Source of the DNA: Planctomycetaceae bacterium
GTDB taxonomy: Bacteria > Planctomycetota > Planctomycetia > Pirellulales > Pirellulaceae
DNA: 9,189 nt
Reading direction: 5' to 3'
Assembly: GCA_012965455.1 (NCBI GenBank)
Contig: DTSG01000399.1
Coordinates: forward strand, 1 to 9,189
In this document: positions 1 to 5,688 of the stretch, piece by piece
How the letters are laid out: every line of letters begins with the position of its first letter
Position numbering within the stretch: the stretch's first letter is position 1
Notes under the pieces: generated by a model
Database searches by the model: none
Told to the model about the DNA's origin: nothing
Seen by the model: the letters and a program-made list of their open reading frames with translations, nothing else
Made by a program: the position numbers and the translations under genes

Positions 1-420
1 ATCAAAAAAAGTCATGCCCACATGCCATTTCCCAAACATGGCCGTTTTGTAGCCCGCATCACGGAGCATCTGCGGTAGCGTTAGGCGATCCTTTTCAATC
101 ATGCAAGGACCACCGGCACCGGTAAAAACACCCTGCATACCCGTCCGAAACGCCATCCGCCCAGTCAACAAGCTATAGCGTGTCGGCGTACAAACGGTCG
201 AGGGGCTATGGGCATCGGTCAAGCGAATCCCTTGGCGGGCCAACTGGTCGAGGTTTGGCGTGGGAACCTTCGACTGTGCGTTGTAACAGCCGACATCCCC
301 ATAGCCCAGATCATCGGCTAGGATAAAAAGGATGTTCGGCAAATTCTCGGCGGTCACCGGGCTGACAAGACCGAGTACCAAAACAGAATACAACGTCAAC
401 CACTGGGGCCACTTCTTCAT
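1..420 (-). CDS. Secreted sulfatase (arylsulfatase family), N-terminal part, cut by left edge
   Basis: This is the first 140 codons of a type I (formylglycine) sulfatase, which hydrolyses sulfate esters, probably on polysaccharides outside the cytoplasm. I translated it by hand from the ATG at 418-420; the frame stays open to base 1. Residues 1-24 form a Sec-type signal peptide: a KK N-terminus, a hydrophobic core, and a likely cleavage after VTA. The mature start NILFILADDLGYGDVG supplies the paired metal-binding aspartates D36 and D37. CTPTR at residues 77-81 matches the CxPxR sulfatase signature, whose cysteine (C77) is converted to formylglycine by a maturase. GKWHVG at 130-135 is the conserved GKWHLG-type motif. 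The remaining sequence (usually 300 or more residues, including HSP, DNGG and a catalytic lysine) lies off the left edge. An AAGGAG site lies 10 nt upstream. The gene follows scpB on the same strand after a 41-bp gap. The substrate cannot be told. Confidence 0.93.
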   Translation of the reverse strand, partial: MKKWPQWLTLYSVLVLGLVSPVTAENLPNILFILADDLGYGDVGCYNAQSKVPTPNLDQLARQGIRLTDAHSPSTVCTPTRYSLLTGRMAFRTGMQGVFTGAGGPCMIEKDRLTLPQMLRDAGYKTAMFGKWHVGMTFFD

Positions 421-430
421 GTTAGATCTT

Positions 431-436
431 CTCCTT
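431..436 (-). promoter_or_regulatory. Shine-Dalgarno site of the left sulfatase
   Basis: On the minus strand this reads AAGGAG, ten nucleotides before the ATG at 418-420. It is the clearest ribosome binding site in the window and fixes the sulfatase start. It lies in the 41-bp gap after the scpB stop, so the sulfatase can be translated independently even if cotranscribed with scpB. Confidence 0.75.
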
Positions 437-461
437 CTCTGCGGCCATCGGCCGAATGGCT

Positions 462-1187
462 CTATTTGACTTGCTGAATCCGTTCATCCTCGTGTGTCGC
501 AATTGCCGGCTCGACGGTGACCAAGTTCTTCTGCTCACCGATATCCGTCGCCAAGTTATAGGTTTCCATCGCGGGCAAGTCATCAATTGACCCTAAACCA
601 AACAACCCTAGGAATGTTCTGGTTGTAGCATATAAATAGGGCCGGCCTAGTTCTTCACTGCGTCCTGCAATTCGAACAAGGTCTCGTTCCATAAGTTGCC
701 GAATGACTTCGCCACACCCAACTCCACGAATCGCTTCAATTTCAGCTCGCATTACTGGTTGCCGATAAGCAATAACCGCTAGCGTTTCGATAGACGGCGC
801 GGAGAAGCGTTGCGGTGCTACGGTGTGTTCTAACCGCTTAAGCCAACCGGAAAACACTGGGCGGCTCATCAATTGATAGCCTCCGGCAACCTGTTCGATT
901 CGGTAGGCGCAGTTGGTTTTATCGTATTGTTTGTTGAGTTGTTCTATTAACCGCCGCGCCTCTTTGCCATTATGTAACCGCGCATATTGCACTAGTTTTG
1001 TCGTTGTTATCGGCTCCCGTGCAATAAAAATAACCCCTTCGGTTGTCTGCATTAACGCCATCACGTCTTCTTCGCTGCGTAGTTGAGCGAGAGGTTTAGC
1101 TTGTTGTTGGCGCAGACGGTTGTTTCGCCTACGTATAATCAGATTAACGGGGAATCTTAAGCGGTTGATTTTTTGCTTTGGTTTCAT
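462..1187 (-). CDS. scpB: Segregation and condensation protein B (ScpB)
   Basis: ScpB is the winged-helix (kite) accessory subunit of the SMC-ScpA-ScpB condensin, which organises and helps segregate newly replicated chromosomes. The 241-residue product has the diagnostic core at about residues 128-205: an SIETLAVIAYRQPVMRAEIE helix, then IRGVGCGEVIRQLMERDLVR, then a GRPYLYATT segment and FLGLFGLGSIDDLP. These match the family pattern ETLAIIAYkQPitRaeIe..RGV, GRP..Y.TT and F...FGL..L.dLP. The first winged helix starts near residue 45 (MQTTEGVIFIAREPIT). The roughly 44 residues before it are very basic (RRRNNRLRQQQ) and longer than usual, so the true start could be further in. No Shine-Dalgarno precedes the ATG at 1185-1187. 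scpA is not in the window; it often sits beside scpB. The gene diverges from the cysteine desulfurase and is followed by a sulfatase. Confidence 0.92.
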   Translation of the reverse strand: MKPKQKINRLRFPVNLIIRRRNNRLRQQQAKPLAQLRSEEDVMALMQTTEGVIFIAREPITTTKLVQYARLHNGKEARRLIEQLNKQYDKTNCAYRIEQVAGGYQLMSRPVFSGWLKRLEHTVAPQRFSAPSIETLAVIAYRQPVMRAEIEAIRGVGCGEVIRQLMERDLVRIAGRSEELGRPYLYATTRTFLGLFGLGSIDDLPAMETYNLATDIGEQKNLVTVEPAIATHEDERIQQVK

Positions 1188-1219
1188 CTAAAAAATCTGT
1201 TTGATAGATGTGGTTGTCT

Positions 1220-1239
1220 CTACAGATATTACCCTGTAG
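1220..1239. repeat. Palindrome CTACAG-N8-CTGTAG
   Basis: This is a perfect 6-bp inverted repeat with an 8-nt centre (ATATTACC), in the divergent promoter region. It overlaps a candidate -10 hexamer for the plus-strand gene, so it could be a repressor site. A 6-bp match of this kind can also occur by chance. Confidence 0.3.
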
Positions 1240-1263
1240 GTGGTGGTTGATGAAAGGCGAGTT

Positions 1264-1278
1264 ATTTATCCCATAAAT
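1264..1278. repeat. Palindrome ATTTAT-CCC-ATAAAT
   Basis: This is a perfect 6-bp inverted repeat around a CCC centre, about 55 bp upstream of the likely ATG of the cysteine desulfurase. It is an operator-like arrangement, but the arms are AT-rich and chance cannot be excluded. Confidence 0.3.
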
Positions 1279-1330
1279 TATCTGTGTCTTATATGTGACG
1301 TTTCCAAAAAAACCGACTAAACTGACGAGC

Positions 1331-2482
1331 ATGAAAACTATTTACTTTGACAACAACGCCACCACCCCGGTTGCTGACCAGGTCGTCGAAACATTGGTCA
1401 CCACTTTACAACTGGGCCTCAAAAATCCTGCTAGTCAACATGAGCTAGGACGGCAAAGCCGCAAGCAATTGGAGATAACCCGTAGACAGGTTGGGGGTTT
1501 GTTGGGGTGTAATCAACAGGGTTCCGATGAAGATGTGCTTGTCTTTACATCGGGCGGAACCGAAGCAAACAACTTGGCGTTGCTGGGTATTTGTGCATCT
1601 TTTCCTCAGCGTGGTCGTTTGATTATTTCTGGCATTGAACACCCTAGTGTTACAATGGTGGCGGAGATGTTGGAAAAAGATGGTTGGGATTTACAGGTGG
1701 TTAACACACTGCCCAGCGGAAAAATCAACCTTGATCACCTCGGCTCTCTGCTTAATGACGAAACGAGACTCGTGTCGGTGATGCTCGCCAATAACGAGAC
1801 GGGGGTAATTCAACCAATCGCTGATATAGTGGCGCTGTGTAAAAACCATGACGCCTTAGTGCACACAGATGCTGTTCAGGCTGTTGGAAAAATGTTGGTT
1901 GATTTTCGGCAATTGGGCGTGGACACCTTGTCTCTATCCGCCCACAAAATACATGGGCCGGTTGGGGTTGGCGCGCTATTAATCAAAAACGGTTGTCCTA
2001 TTACACCTGTTTTACATGGTGGGTTTCAGCAAAACGGACTACGCCCCGGCAGTGAGGCGTGTCCACTGCCGGTTGCACTTAGCAAGACACTTGAACTCTA
2101 TCTCGACCACCAAGACGCTAATCTCTCGCGGTTGCTGGATCTACAACTGAGGCTTGAGGATGGTGTTTTGGGGCTGTTTCCTGCCGCTATTGTCGTTGGA
2201 CATGAGTCTCAGCGGCTGCCGCAAACCTCCTGTCTTTCCTTTCCTGGCGTAGACCGGCAAGCGCTAATGATGGCTCTGGATGTTGCTGGTGTCTGCTGCA
2301 GCACTGGGTCTGCCTGCGCTTCTGGGTCTAGTGAACCCTCACCCGTATTAATCGCAATGGGGCTACCAGAAGAGGTAATAGAGGGGGCAATTCGTTTCAG
2401 CATGAGCAGATTCAACACGCCGGCAGAAGTGGATGCTGTTATCGAGATATTGTCCGAGGTTTTGCCGCTTTTGTCAGAGTAA
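1331..2482 (+). CDS. nifS: Cysteine desulfurase, NifS/IscS type
   Basis: This is a PLP-dependent enzyme that removes sulfur from L-cysteine as an enzyme persulfide, giving alanine and feeding iron-sulfur cluster assembly, tRNA thiolation and related pathways in the cytoplasm. From the ATG at 1331 it has 383 residues, normal for the family, and begins MKTIYFDNNATTPV, the classic N-terminus. The frame extends 12 codons upstream to a GTG at 1295, but that extension has no family character. Visible motifs are SGGTEANN, ANNETGVIQPI, HTDAVQAVGK, and SAHKIHGP with the PLP lysine at K206. The active-site loop CSTGSACASGSSEPS carries the catalytic cysteine C329; this longer loop fits the IscS/NifS class rather than SufS. 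HGPVGVGAL replaces the usual HGPKGxGAL, and GFQQNGLRPGSEACPL is a divergent version of GGGQExGxRsGTEN. No iscU or iscR is adjacent. The stop lies 107 bp before the first possible dnaA start. Confidence 0.93.
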   Translation: MKTIYFDNNATTPVADQVVETLVTTLQLGLKNPASQHELGRQSRKQLEITRRQVGGLLGCNQQGSDEDVLVFTSGGTEANNLALLGICASFPQRGRLIISGIEHPSVTMVAEMLEKDGWDLQVVNTLPSGKINLDHLGSLLNDETRLVSVMLANNETGVIQPIADIVALCKNHDALVHTDAVQAVGKMLVDFRQLGVDTLSLSAHKIHGPVGVGALLIKNGCPITPVLHGGFQQNGLRPGSEACPLPVALSKTLELYLDHQDANLSRLLDLQLRLEDGVLGLFPAAIVVGHESQRLPQTSCLSFPGVDRQALMMALDVAGVCCSTGSACASGSSEPSPVLIAMGLPEEVIEGAIRFSMSRFNTPAEVDAVIEILSEVLPLLSE

Positions 2483-2545
2483 CAATCTCGCACAATTCAT
2501 CTAAATTTCGCCTTGCCTCTGCTCGATAATATTGTCAAAAAACCT

Positions 2546-2551
2546 TATAAT
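2546..2551 (+). promoter_or_regulatory. Possible -10 element upstream of dnaA
   Basis: A perfect TATAAT occurs in the 107-bp gap between the desulfurase and dnaA. A TTGTCA at 2532-2537 is too close (8-nt spacer) to serve as its -35, and nothing good sits 17 nt upstream. If it is used, the transcript would start near 2558 and have a short leader containing GAGG at 2565-2568. Confidence 0.35.
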
Positions 2552-2589
2552 AAAGCCTACGACAGAGGTGCTGGTTTTCTGTCTTTCGC

Positions 2590-3762
2590 TTGTTTCTCTT
2601 CCTCTCTTTTTTGTTGGTTTTAGCTTTGGCAAACGGCCTCTTTTCTATTCCGATTTCGCCCTCTTCTGCCGCCTCCACTACGGGCGAGCAATTGAAGTTG
2701 TTCCCACAAGAGTTTCACGACTCTGGTGGATTGGGTGAATTTGTTTTTGGGAATGAAAACGTAGTATTACAATCCGTGCTGCAATCGGTGTTAGACCAAC
2801 GGTTTGCTGACAGCCCGCTCGTTTTATATGGTGACCGGGGAACCGGAAAAACCGCCCTCAGCCACGCCTTCTTGATCCAATGGCGGTGCAAGCATCCAGA
2901 TTTAAAATCACTGCACACTAACGGGATCGACTTTGCCCGAGAACACGCTCGGGCAGTGCACACCCACTCGCTTCCAAGCTTCCGAAAAAAATACTTTTTG
3001 TTTGATTTGCTCGTTATTGATGATGTTCAAGTCTTAAAAACAAGAACTTCGGCTCAACAAACACTCAGCTTGATCATTGATGCTTTTTGCGAAGAGGGTC
3101 GCATGTTGGTAGTCTGCACAAACGAGCTGCCGCTCGAGTCATCCGGCTTGGACGCCCGTTTGGCGAGCCGCTTGATGGGTGGTTTACAGGCACGAATTGC
3201 GGCTCCAGGAGAAGCTGCCCGCGAAGAACTTGTTCGTTTGTTGTCCGATCAACATGGTGTTGTTTTAGATAGTGCGACACAAAAGTCTCTTATCAACGAA
3301 GTCGGTCCAACTGGCCCCAAGCTAAAAACAGTCCCTGAGATGAGAAGCGCCGTCTTGCGGCTTCGCGCTCAGGCCGATCTTAAGTCTCGAGATATTTGCC
3401 GCAGTGATGTAGAGCGGTTTTTCGCTGATGACCCAAACAGCGCGCCACTGAGCCTGCGAGACATTGCCATGGCTGTTTCACGCCATCTAAATATTCGTCT
3501 GTTAGACATGAAAAGCTCCTCCCGCCGGCGCTATATTGTTCGCGCTCGTAATATTGCCATCTACCTGTGCCGCCTACATATAAACAAAAGCTATCGCGAA
3601 ATTGGTCAGTATTTTGGCCGTCGTGATCACTCCACTATCATGCATGCCTTTAACAAAACAAAGTCTGACCTTGCGTCCGATGGTTCTGTTCGGCTCGTTG
3701 TCGAAGAGGTTAATGCCAAGCTATCGGTTAAATTAAACCCTAGGACACTGGCTGAACAGTGA
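2590..3762 (+). CDS. dnaA: Chromosomal replication initiator DnaA (short, divergent; start uncertain)
   Basis: DnaA is the AAA+ initiator that binds oriC boxes, oligomerises with ATP and melts the origin. The frame gives up to 390 residues. Walker A is GDRGTGKT at 81-88. Walker B is LLVIDD at 140-145. Sensor I lies around VVCTNE at 174-179. The box VII arginines are in LDARLASRL (R190, R194). The C-terminal domain IV has the RRYIVRARNIAIYL helix and the signature GRRDHSTIMHA (343-353; the family has RDHTT). Unusual features: the first possible start is TTG, and no ATG occurs until after the Walker motifs. The first 20 or so residues from that TTG are hydrophobic, and domain I is absent. The segment matching family NVRELEGALNRV reads TVPEMRSAVLRL, putting proline 249 where the sensor II arginine is expected. 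TTGs at 2611, 2614, 2626, 2692, 2698 and 2731 are alternative starts. Identity is sure; the N-terminus is not. Confidence 0.92.
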   Translation: MFLFLSFLLVLALANGLFSIPISPSSAASTTGEQLKLFPQEFHDSGGLGEFVFGNENVVLQSVLQSVLDQRFADSPLVLYGDRGTGKTALSHAFLIQWRCKHPDLKSLHTNGIDFAREHARAVHTHSLPSFRKKYFLFDLLVIDDVQVLKTRTSAQQTLSLIIDAFCEEGRMLVVCTNELPLESSGLDARLASRLMGGLQARIAAPGEAAREELVRLLSDQHGVVLDSATQKSLINEVGPTGPKLKTVPEMRSAVLRLRAQADLKSRDICRSDVERFFADDPNSAPLSLRDIAMAVSRHLNIRLLDMKSSSRRRYIVRARNIAIYLCRLHINKSYREIGQYFGRRDHSTIMHAFNKTKSDLASDGSVRLVVEEVNAKLSVKLNPRTLAEQ

Positions 3763-3785
3763 ACTTCGATGTTCAAATTGCCGCT

Positions 3786-3802
3786 GGTGGAAAAGGTGTC
3801 GA
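3786..3802. repeat. Left copy of 17-bp inverted repeat with DnaA-box-like core
   Basis: GGTGGAAAAGGTGTCGA; its complement contains TTTTCCACC, 7 of 9 to the DnaA box TTATNCACA. It matches the reverse complement of 3912-3928 at 15 of 17 positions. It starts 23 bp after the dnaA stop codon. Confidence 0.5.
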
Positions 3803-3894
3803 CCGACTGTCTGCTCCCATCCGCTAGTTTTTGGTTTTGCGCACCGACTTACTGGCTATTGACTTTTTAATCAAATTGCTGACTGCTGTTGGTT

Positions 3895-3903
3895 GGTGAA
3901 TAA
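3895..3903 (-). promoter_or_regulatory. DnaA-box-like 9-mer
   Basis: On the minus strand this reads TTATTCACC, matching TTATNCACA at all but the last base, which makes it the best box in the gap. It shares the final CACC with the two inverted-repeat copies, suggesting a lineage variant TTWTYCACC. Confidence 0.5.
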
Positions 3904-3911
3904 ACCCTGTA

Positions 3912-3928
3912 TCAACACTTTTTCCACC
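3912..3928. repeat. Right copy of 17-bp inverted repeat with DnaA-box-like core
   Basis: TCAACACTTTTTCCACC carries TTTTCCACC on the plus strand and pairs with 3786-3802 in opposite orientation (15 of 17). The copies are 109 bp apart with the TTATTCACC box between them, closer to the right copy. Confidence 0.5.
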
Positions 3929-3943
3929 TCCCAAACCGGTCAC

Positions 3944-3967
3944 TTTAAAGGGGTTTTACCCCCTAAA
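3944..3967. repeat. Hairpin-forming GC cluster within oriC
   Basis: TTTA, two unpaired A, GGGG, a six-base loop, CCCC and TAAA form an 8-bp stem with a 2-nt bulge. No T-run follows, so it is a poor intrinsic terminator for dnaA, though that role is not excluded. A structural role in the origin is equally possible. Confidence 0.4.
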
Positions 3968-4018
3968 TAATAATTTGTGCGGTGTTTGTTGTTCCCTTTG
4001 TTTACATTGCACGACCAG

Positions 4019-4057
4019 TTACTTCTACTACTACTTTTTATTTAATTAATATATATA
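4019..4057 (+). promoter_or_regulatory. DnaA-trio-like run and AT-rich unwinding element
   Basis: TTACTTCTACTACTACTT (4019-4036) is a run of CTA/CTT triplets. The complementary strand carries TAG-type triplets as in the DnaA-trio element that DnaA uses to extend onto single-stranded DNA. It runs straight into 23 consecutive A/T bases at 4035-4057, a good candidate duplex unwinding element. A weak box TTGTTTACA lies 12 bp before it. Confidence 0.6.
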
Positions 4058-4100
4058 CCATCACCGCATGACCGTTAACCAACGCCCCATAGAACGCCAA

Positions 4101-4104
4101 AGGA
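4101..4104 (+). promoter_or_regulatory. Shine-Dalgarno site of dnaN
   Basis: AGGA (within AAAGGA) lies six nucleotides before the ATG at 4111 and supports that start. Confidence 0.6.
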
Positions 4105-4110
4105 CTTACA

Positions 4111-5226
4111 ATGAAATTTACTTTTGATCGCGAGATGATGCTATCATCTTTTCAGCCCGCAGCTGCGGTTGCTCCCAGTCGTAGCCCAAAGCCAATCTTG
4201 CAGTCGGTCAAGCTCATCTGCACAGAGGGCGAAAGCATATTGATGGCCACTGATACAGAAGTCGGGGTACGGATTGGTGTTGACGGTGTAAGCGTCGAAG
4301 TGCCAGGGAGCGTCGTCTTGCCAGTAGATTTGTTTGGCCAGATTTTGCGAGAATGCACCGATGAATCGCTAACCGTCGAAATAAAAGACACTGAGATATC
4401 CGTTGATGGTGATACTAGTTCGTATAAGATACCATCTCAAAACCCAGATGAGTTTCCCGATGTGTCCAGCGTGGAAAATGATTCATACTTGGAAATGCCG
4501 GCTCGGTTAATGTCAGAGTTGATCAAGCGAACTTTTTTCGCAACTGACAGTGAAAGTAGTCGCTACGCCCTGGGTGGGCTACTGCTTGAGCTCGATGGCA
4601 ATAACTTGATCGCCGTTGGAACAGATGGACGTAGATTGGCAAAAATGCAAGGTCCAGTGGAAATCACTGGGACCGTAGAATTGGGCAGTTCCTCGACGAT
4701 CGTACCCACTCGCTCAATGACGCTGATCTCGCGGGCTATCGTGAACCCCGAAGCAACCGTCAAAATTATAGTCAATGACAACCAAATTGTGTTTGTCAGC
4801 GATAAGATTATGTTAACTTCTCGGTTGGTTGAGGGACGCTACCCGAAATGGAAAGATGTTTTTCCAAGCACCACGGAAACAAAATCGATAGATATTGGTT
4901 CTGGAGAGATGCTTTCCAAGCTTAAGCAAGCAGCGATTGTAGCCAATGATGATAGCCGAGGGATCAACTTTACGTTTGCCAATGGCACTCTTACGATGGA
5001 TGCCCAGGCCGCGGAACGAGGGCAATCTCACACTGAAATGCCCATTGCCTATGAGGGCGAAAAGATATCAGTGACGATGGATCACCGTTATGTGTCAGAT
5101 TTCCTGAAAGCGTTAGACGCGACGAGTCAGTTCTCAATTTTTATTGAAAACGCCCAAGCAGCAGTGTTGTTTACCACCCAAGACGGCTATTCGTATATCA
5201 TCATGCCACTTGCGACAGACAGGTAA
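4111..5226 (+). CDS. dnaN: DNA polymerase III beta sliding clamp (DnaN)
   Basis: DnaN forms a ring-shaped dimer around DNA that tethers DNA polymerase III and recruits repair and regulatory proteins. The 371-residue length fits the family (E. coli 366), as do the MKFTFDREMM start and the three repeated clamp folds at roughly 1-125, 126-250 and 251-371. Recognisable landmarks are SPKPILQSVKL and ATDTEVGVRIGV in domain 1; RTFFATDSESSRYALGGLLL and AVGTDGRRLAKM, which match the family F..s.de.R..L.Gv and a.DghRla patterns; EGRYPKWKDVFP in domain 2 to 3; and a C-terminus YSYIIMPLATDR corresponding to the usual Y.vMPmr end that helps form the partner-binding pocket. The gene starts after the probable oriC and ends 11 bp before the DUF721 gene, so the two are probably cotranscribed. 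Nothing is missing or odd. Confidence 0.97.
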   Translation: MKFTFDREMMLSSFQPAAAVAPSRSPKPILQSVKLICTEGESILMATDTEVGVRIGVDGVSVEVPGSVVLPVDLFGQILRECTDESLTVEIKDTEISVDGDTSSYKIPSQNPDEFPDVSSVENDSYLEMPARLMSELIKRTFFATDSESSRYALGGLLLELDGNNLIAVGTDGRRLAKMQGPVEITGTVELGSSSTIVPTRSMTLISRAIVNPEATVKIIVNDNQIVFVSDKIMLTSRLVEGRYPKWKDVFPSTTETKSIDIGSGEMLSKLKQAAIVANDDSRGINFTFANGTLTMDAQAAERGQSHTEMPIAYEGEKISVTMDHRYVSDFLKALDATSQFSIFIENAQAAVLFTTQDGYSYIIMPLATDR

Positions 5227-5237
5227 GAGCAAACAGG

Positions 5238-5606
5238 ATGATAGATAAAGCAAAAGTAGAACAGTTTTTATTGGACGACCTAAAGAACAAGCAACGGTAT
5301 ATACCGCTGCCAGCAAAAATGGATCGCCTGATCAGCGAGTTATTAACTCGGCGAGGATATGCCCGAGTCAAAGCCGCTTCTCAATTAGCTGATGTATGGG
5401 GCGTTGTTGTCGGGGAGCGGATCGCGGGAATGACGACAGCAGGAACAATTCGCCGCGGCATGTTGGAAGTGACTTGTAAAAATTCCGCAGTGATGCAGGA
5501 ATTGGCATTTAAGAAACATTCGCTTGTAACCAAGCTGAATCAAAAAATCGGCAGCCTAGCAAATCAACCAATCAAGGATTTGAAACTCCGAGTAGCCGCA
5601 ACCTAG
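5238..5606 (+). CDS. dciA: DUF721 / DciA-like protein, candidate replicative helicase loader
   Basis: This 122-residue protein carries the DUF721 fold across roughly residues 25-120. DUF721 includes DciA, the widespread helicase operator or loader of bacteria lacking DnaC or DnaI. Visible pattern: a basic, helical N-terminus; then ADVWGVVVGERIAGMTTAG, with W54 and the VG typical of the family's vW..vVG..la.ht; then IRRGMLEVTCKNSAVMQEL (family G.L.V.v.ss.w.qeL); and finally LVTKLNQKIGSLANQPIKDLKLRV, matching the LN..lG...i.dir.rv end. It lies 11 bp after dnaN and 82 bp before gyrB. In Mycobacterium the order is dnaA-dnaN-recF-DUF721-gyrB, so here the same slot is kept but recF is missing. The start at 5238 has only a weak AAGAG site. 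The family assignment is firm; the loader role is inferred from family and context. Confidence 0.8.
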   Translation: MIDKAKVEQFLLDDLKNKQRYIPLPAKMDRLISELLTRRGYARVKAASQLADVWGVVVGERIAGMTTAGTIRRGMLEVTCKNSAVMQELAFKKHSLVTKLNQKIGSLANQPIKDLKLRVAAT

Positions 5607-5674
5607 CAAATAAACGAATTAGGACAAATTGAACAATGTCCACAGTGTACAAAACACGAGTAGCACAGAAAAAA

Positions 5675-5678
5675 GGGA
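5675..5678 (+). promoter_or_regulatory. Shine-Dalgarno site of gyrB
   Basis: GGGA within AAAAGGGA lies 10 nt before the ATG at 5689, in the 82-bp gap after the DUF721 gene. No promoter hexamers or terminator were recognised in that gap. Confidence 0.5.
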
Positions 5679-5688
5679 TTGATATTAG

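Larger units (their letters stand above)
1188..1330. promoter_or_regulatory. Divergent intergenic region between scpB and the cysteine desulfurase
   Basis: This 143-bp stretch must hold the promoters of both divergent genes. It contains two short perfect palindromes: CTACAG-8 nt-CTGTAG at 1220-1239 and ATTTAT-CCC-ATAAAT at 1264-1278. Candidate sigma70-like hexamers are weak. On the plus strand there is TTGATA (1201-1206) with GATATT (1225-1230) at 18-nt spacing, which overlaps the first palindrome. On the minus strand there is GATAAT (1277-1282) without a -35 partner. Operator function is inference. Confidence 0.35.
3763..4110. other. oriC: Probable chromosomal replication origin (oriC) in the dnaA-dnaN gap
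   Basis: This 348-bp non-coding gap lies between dnaA and dnaN, a classic oriC position. In order it holds: a 17-bp imperfect inverted repeat pair with DnaA-box-like cores (3786-3802 and 3912-3928); a box-like 9-mer on the minus strand, TTATTCACC (3895-3903), 8 of 9 to TTATNCACA; a GC-rich hairpin (3944-3967); a weak 7-of-9 box TTGTTTACA (3998-4006); a CTA/CTT trinucleotide run (4019-4034); and a 23-bp stretch of only A and T (4035-4057). The order box, trinucleotides, AT-rich block resembles the Bacillus subtilis origin between the same two genes. Base composition also changes across it: in lines counted by hand T exceeds A in dnaA (52 versus 41 in 180 nt) and A exceeds T in gyrB (42 versus 26 in 120 nt). 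The gap must also hold the dnaN promoter, which I could not locate. Confidence 0.75.

Noticed and set aside
1295..1330. GTG start at 1295 for the cysteine desulfurase
   Set aside because: The 12 extra residues show no family pattern, while the ATG at 1331 gives the standard N-terminus MKTIYFDNNATT.
2532..2738. A 68-codon plus-strand frame from a TTG overlapping the dnaA start
   Set aside because: It has no family resemblance and no ribosome site. It is kept only as a possible sign of a frameshift at the dnaA N-terminus.
3760..3775. TGAAC-6 nt-GTTCA hairpin at the dnaA stop as a terminator
   Set aside because: It has a five-base AT-rich stem with no following T-run.
5636..5644. ATGTCCACA as a DnaA box before gyrB
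   Set aside because: It is only 7 of 9 to consensus and isolated; such matches are expected by chance.
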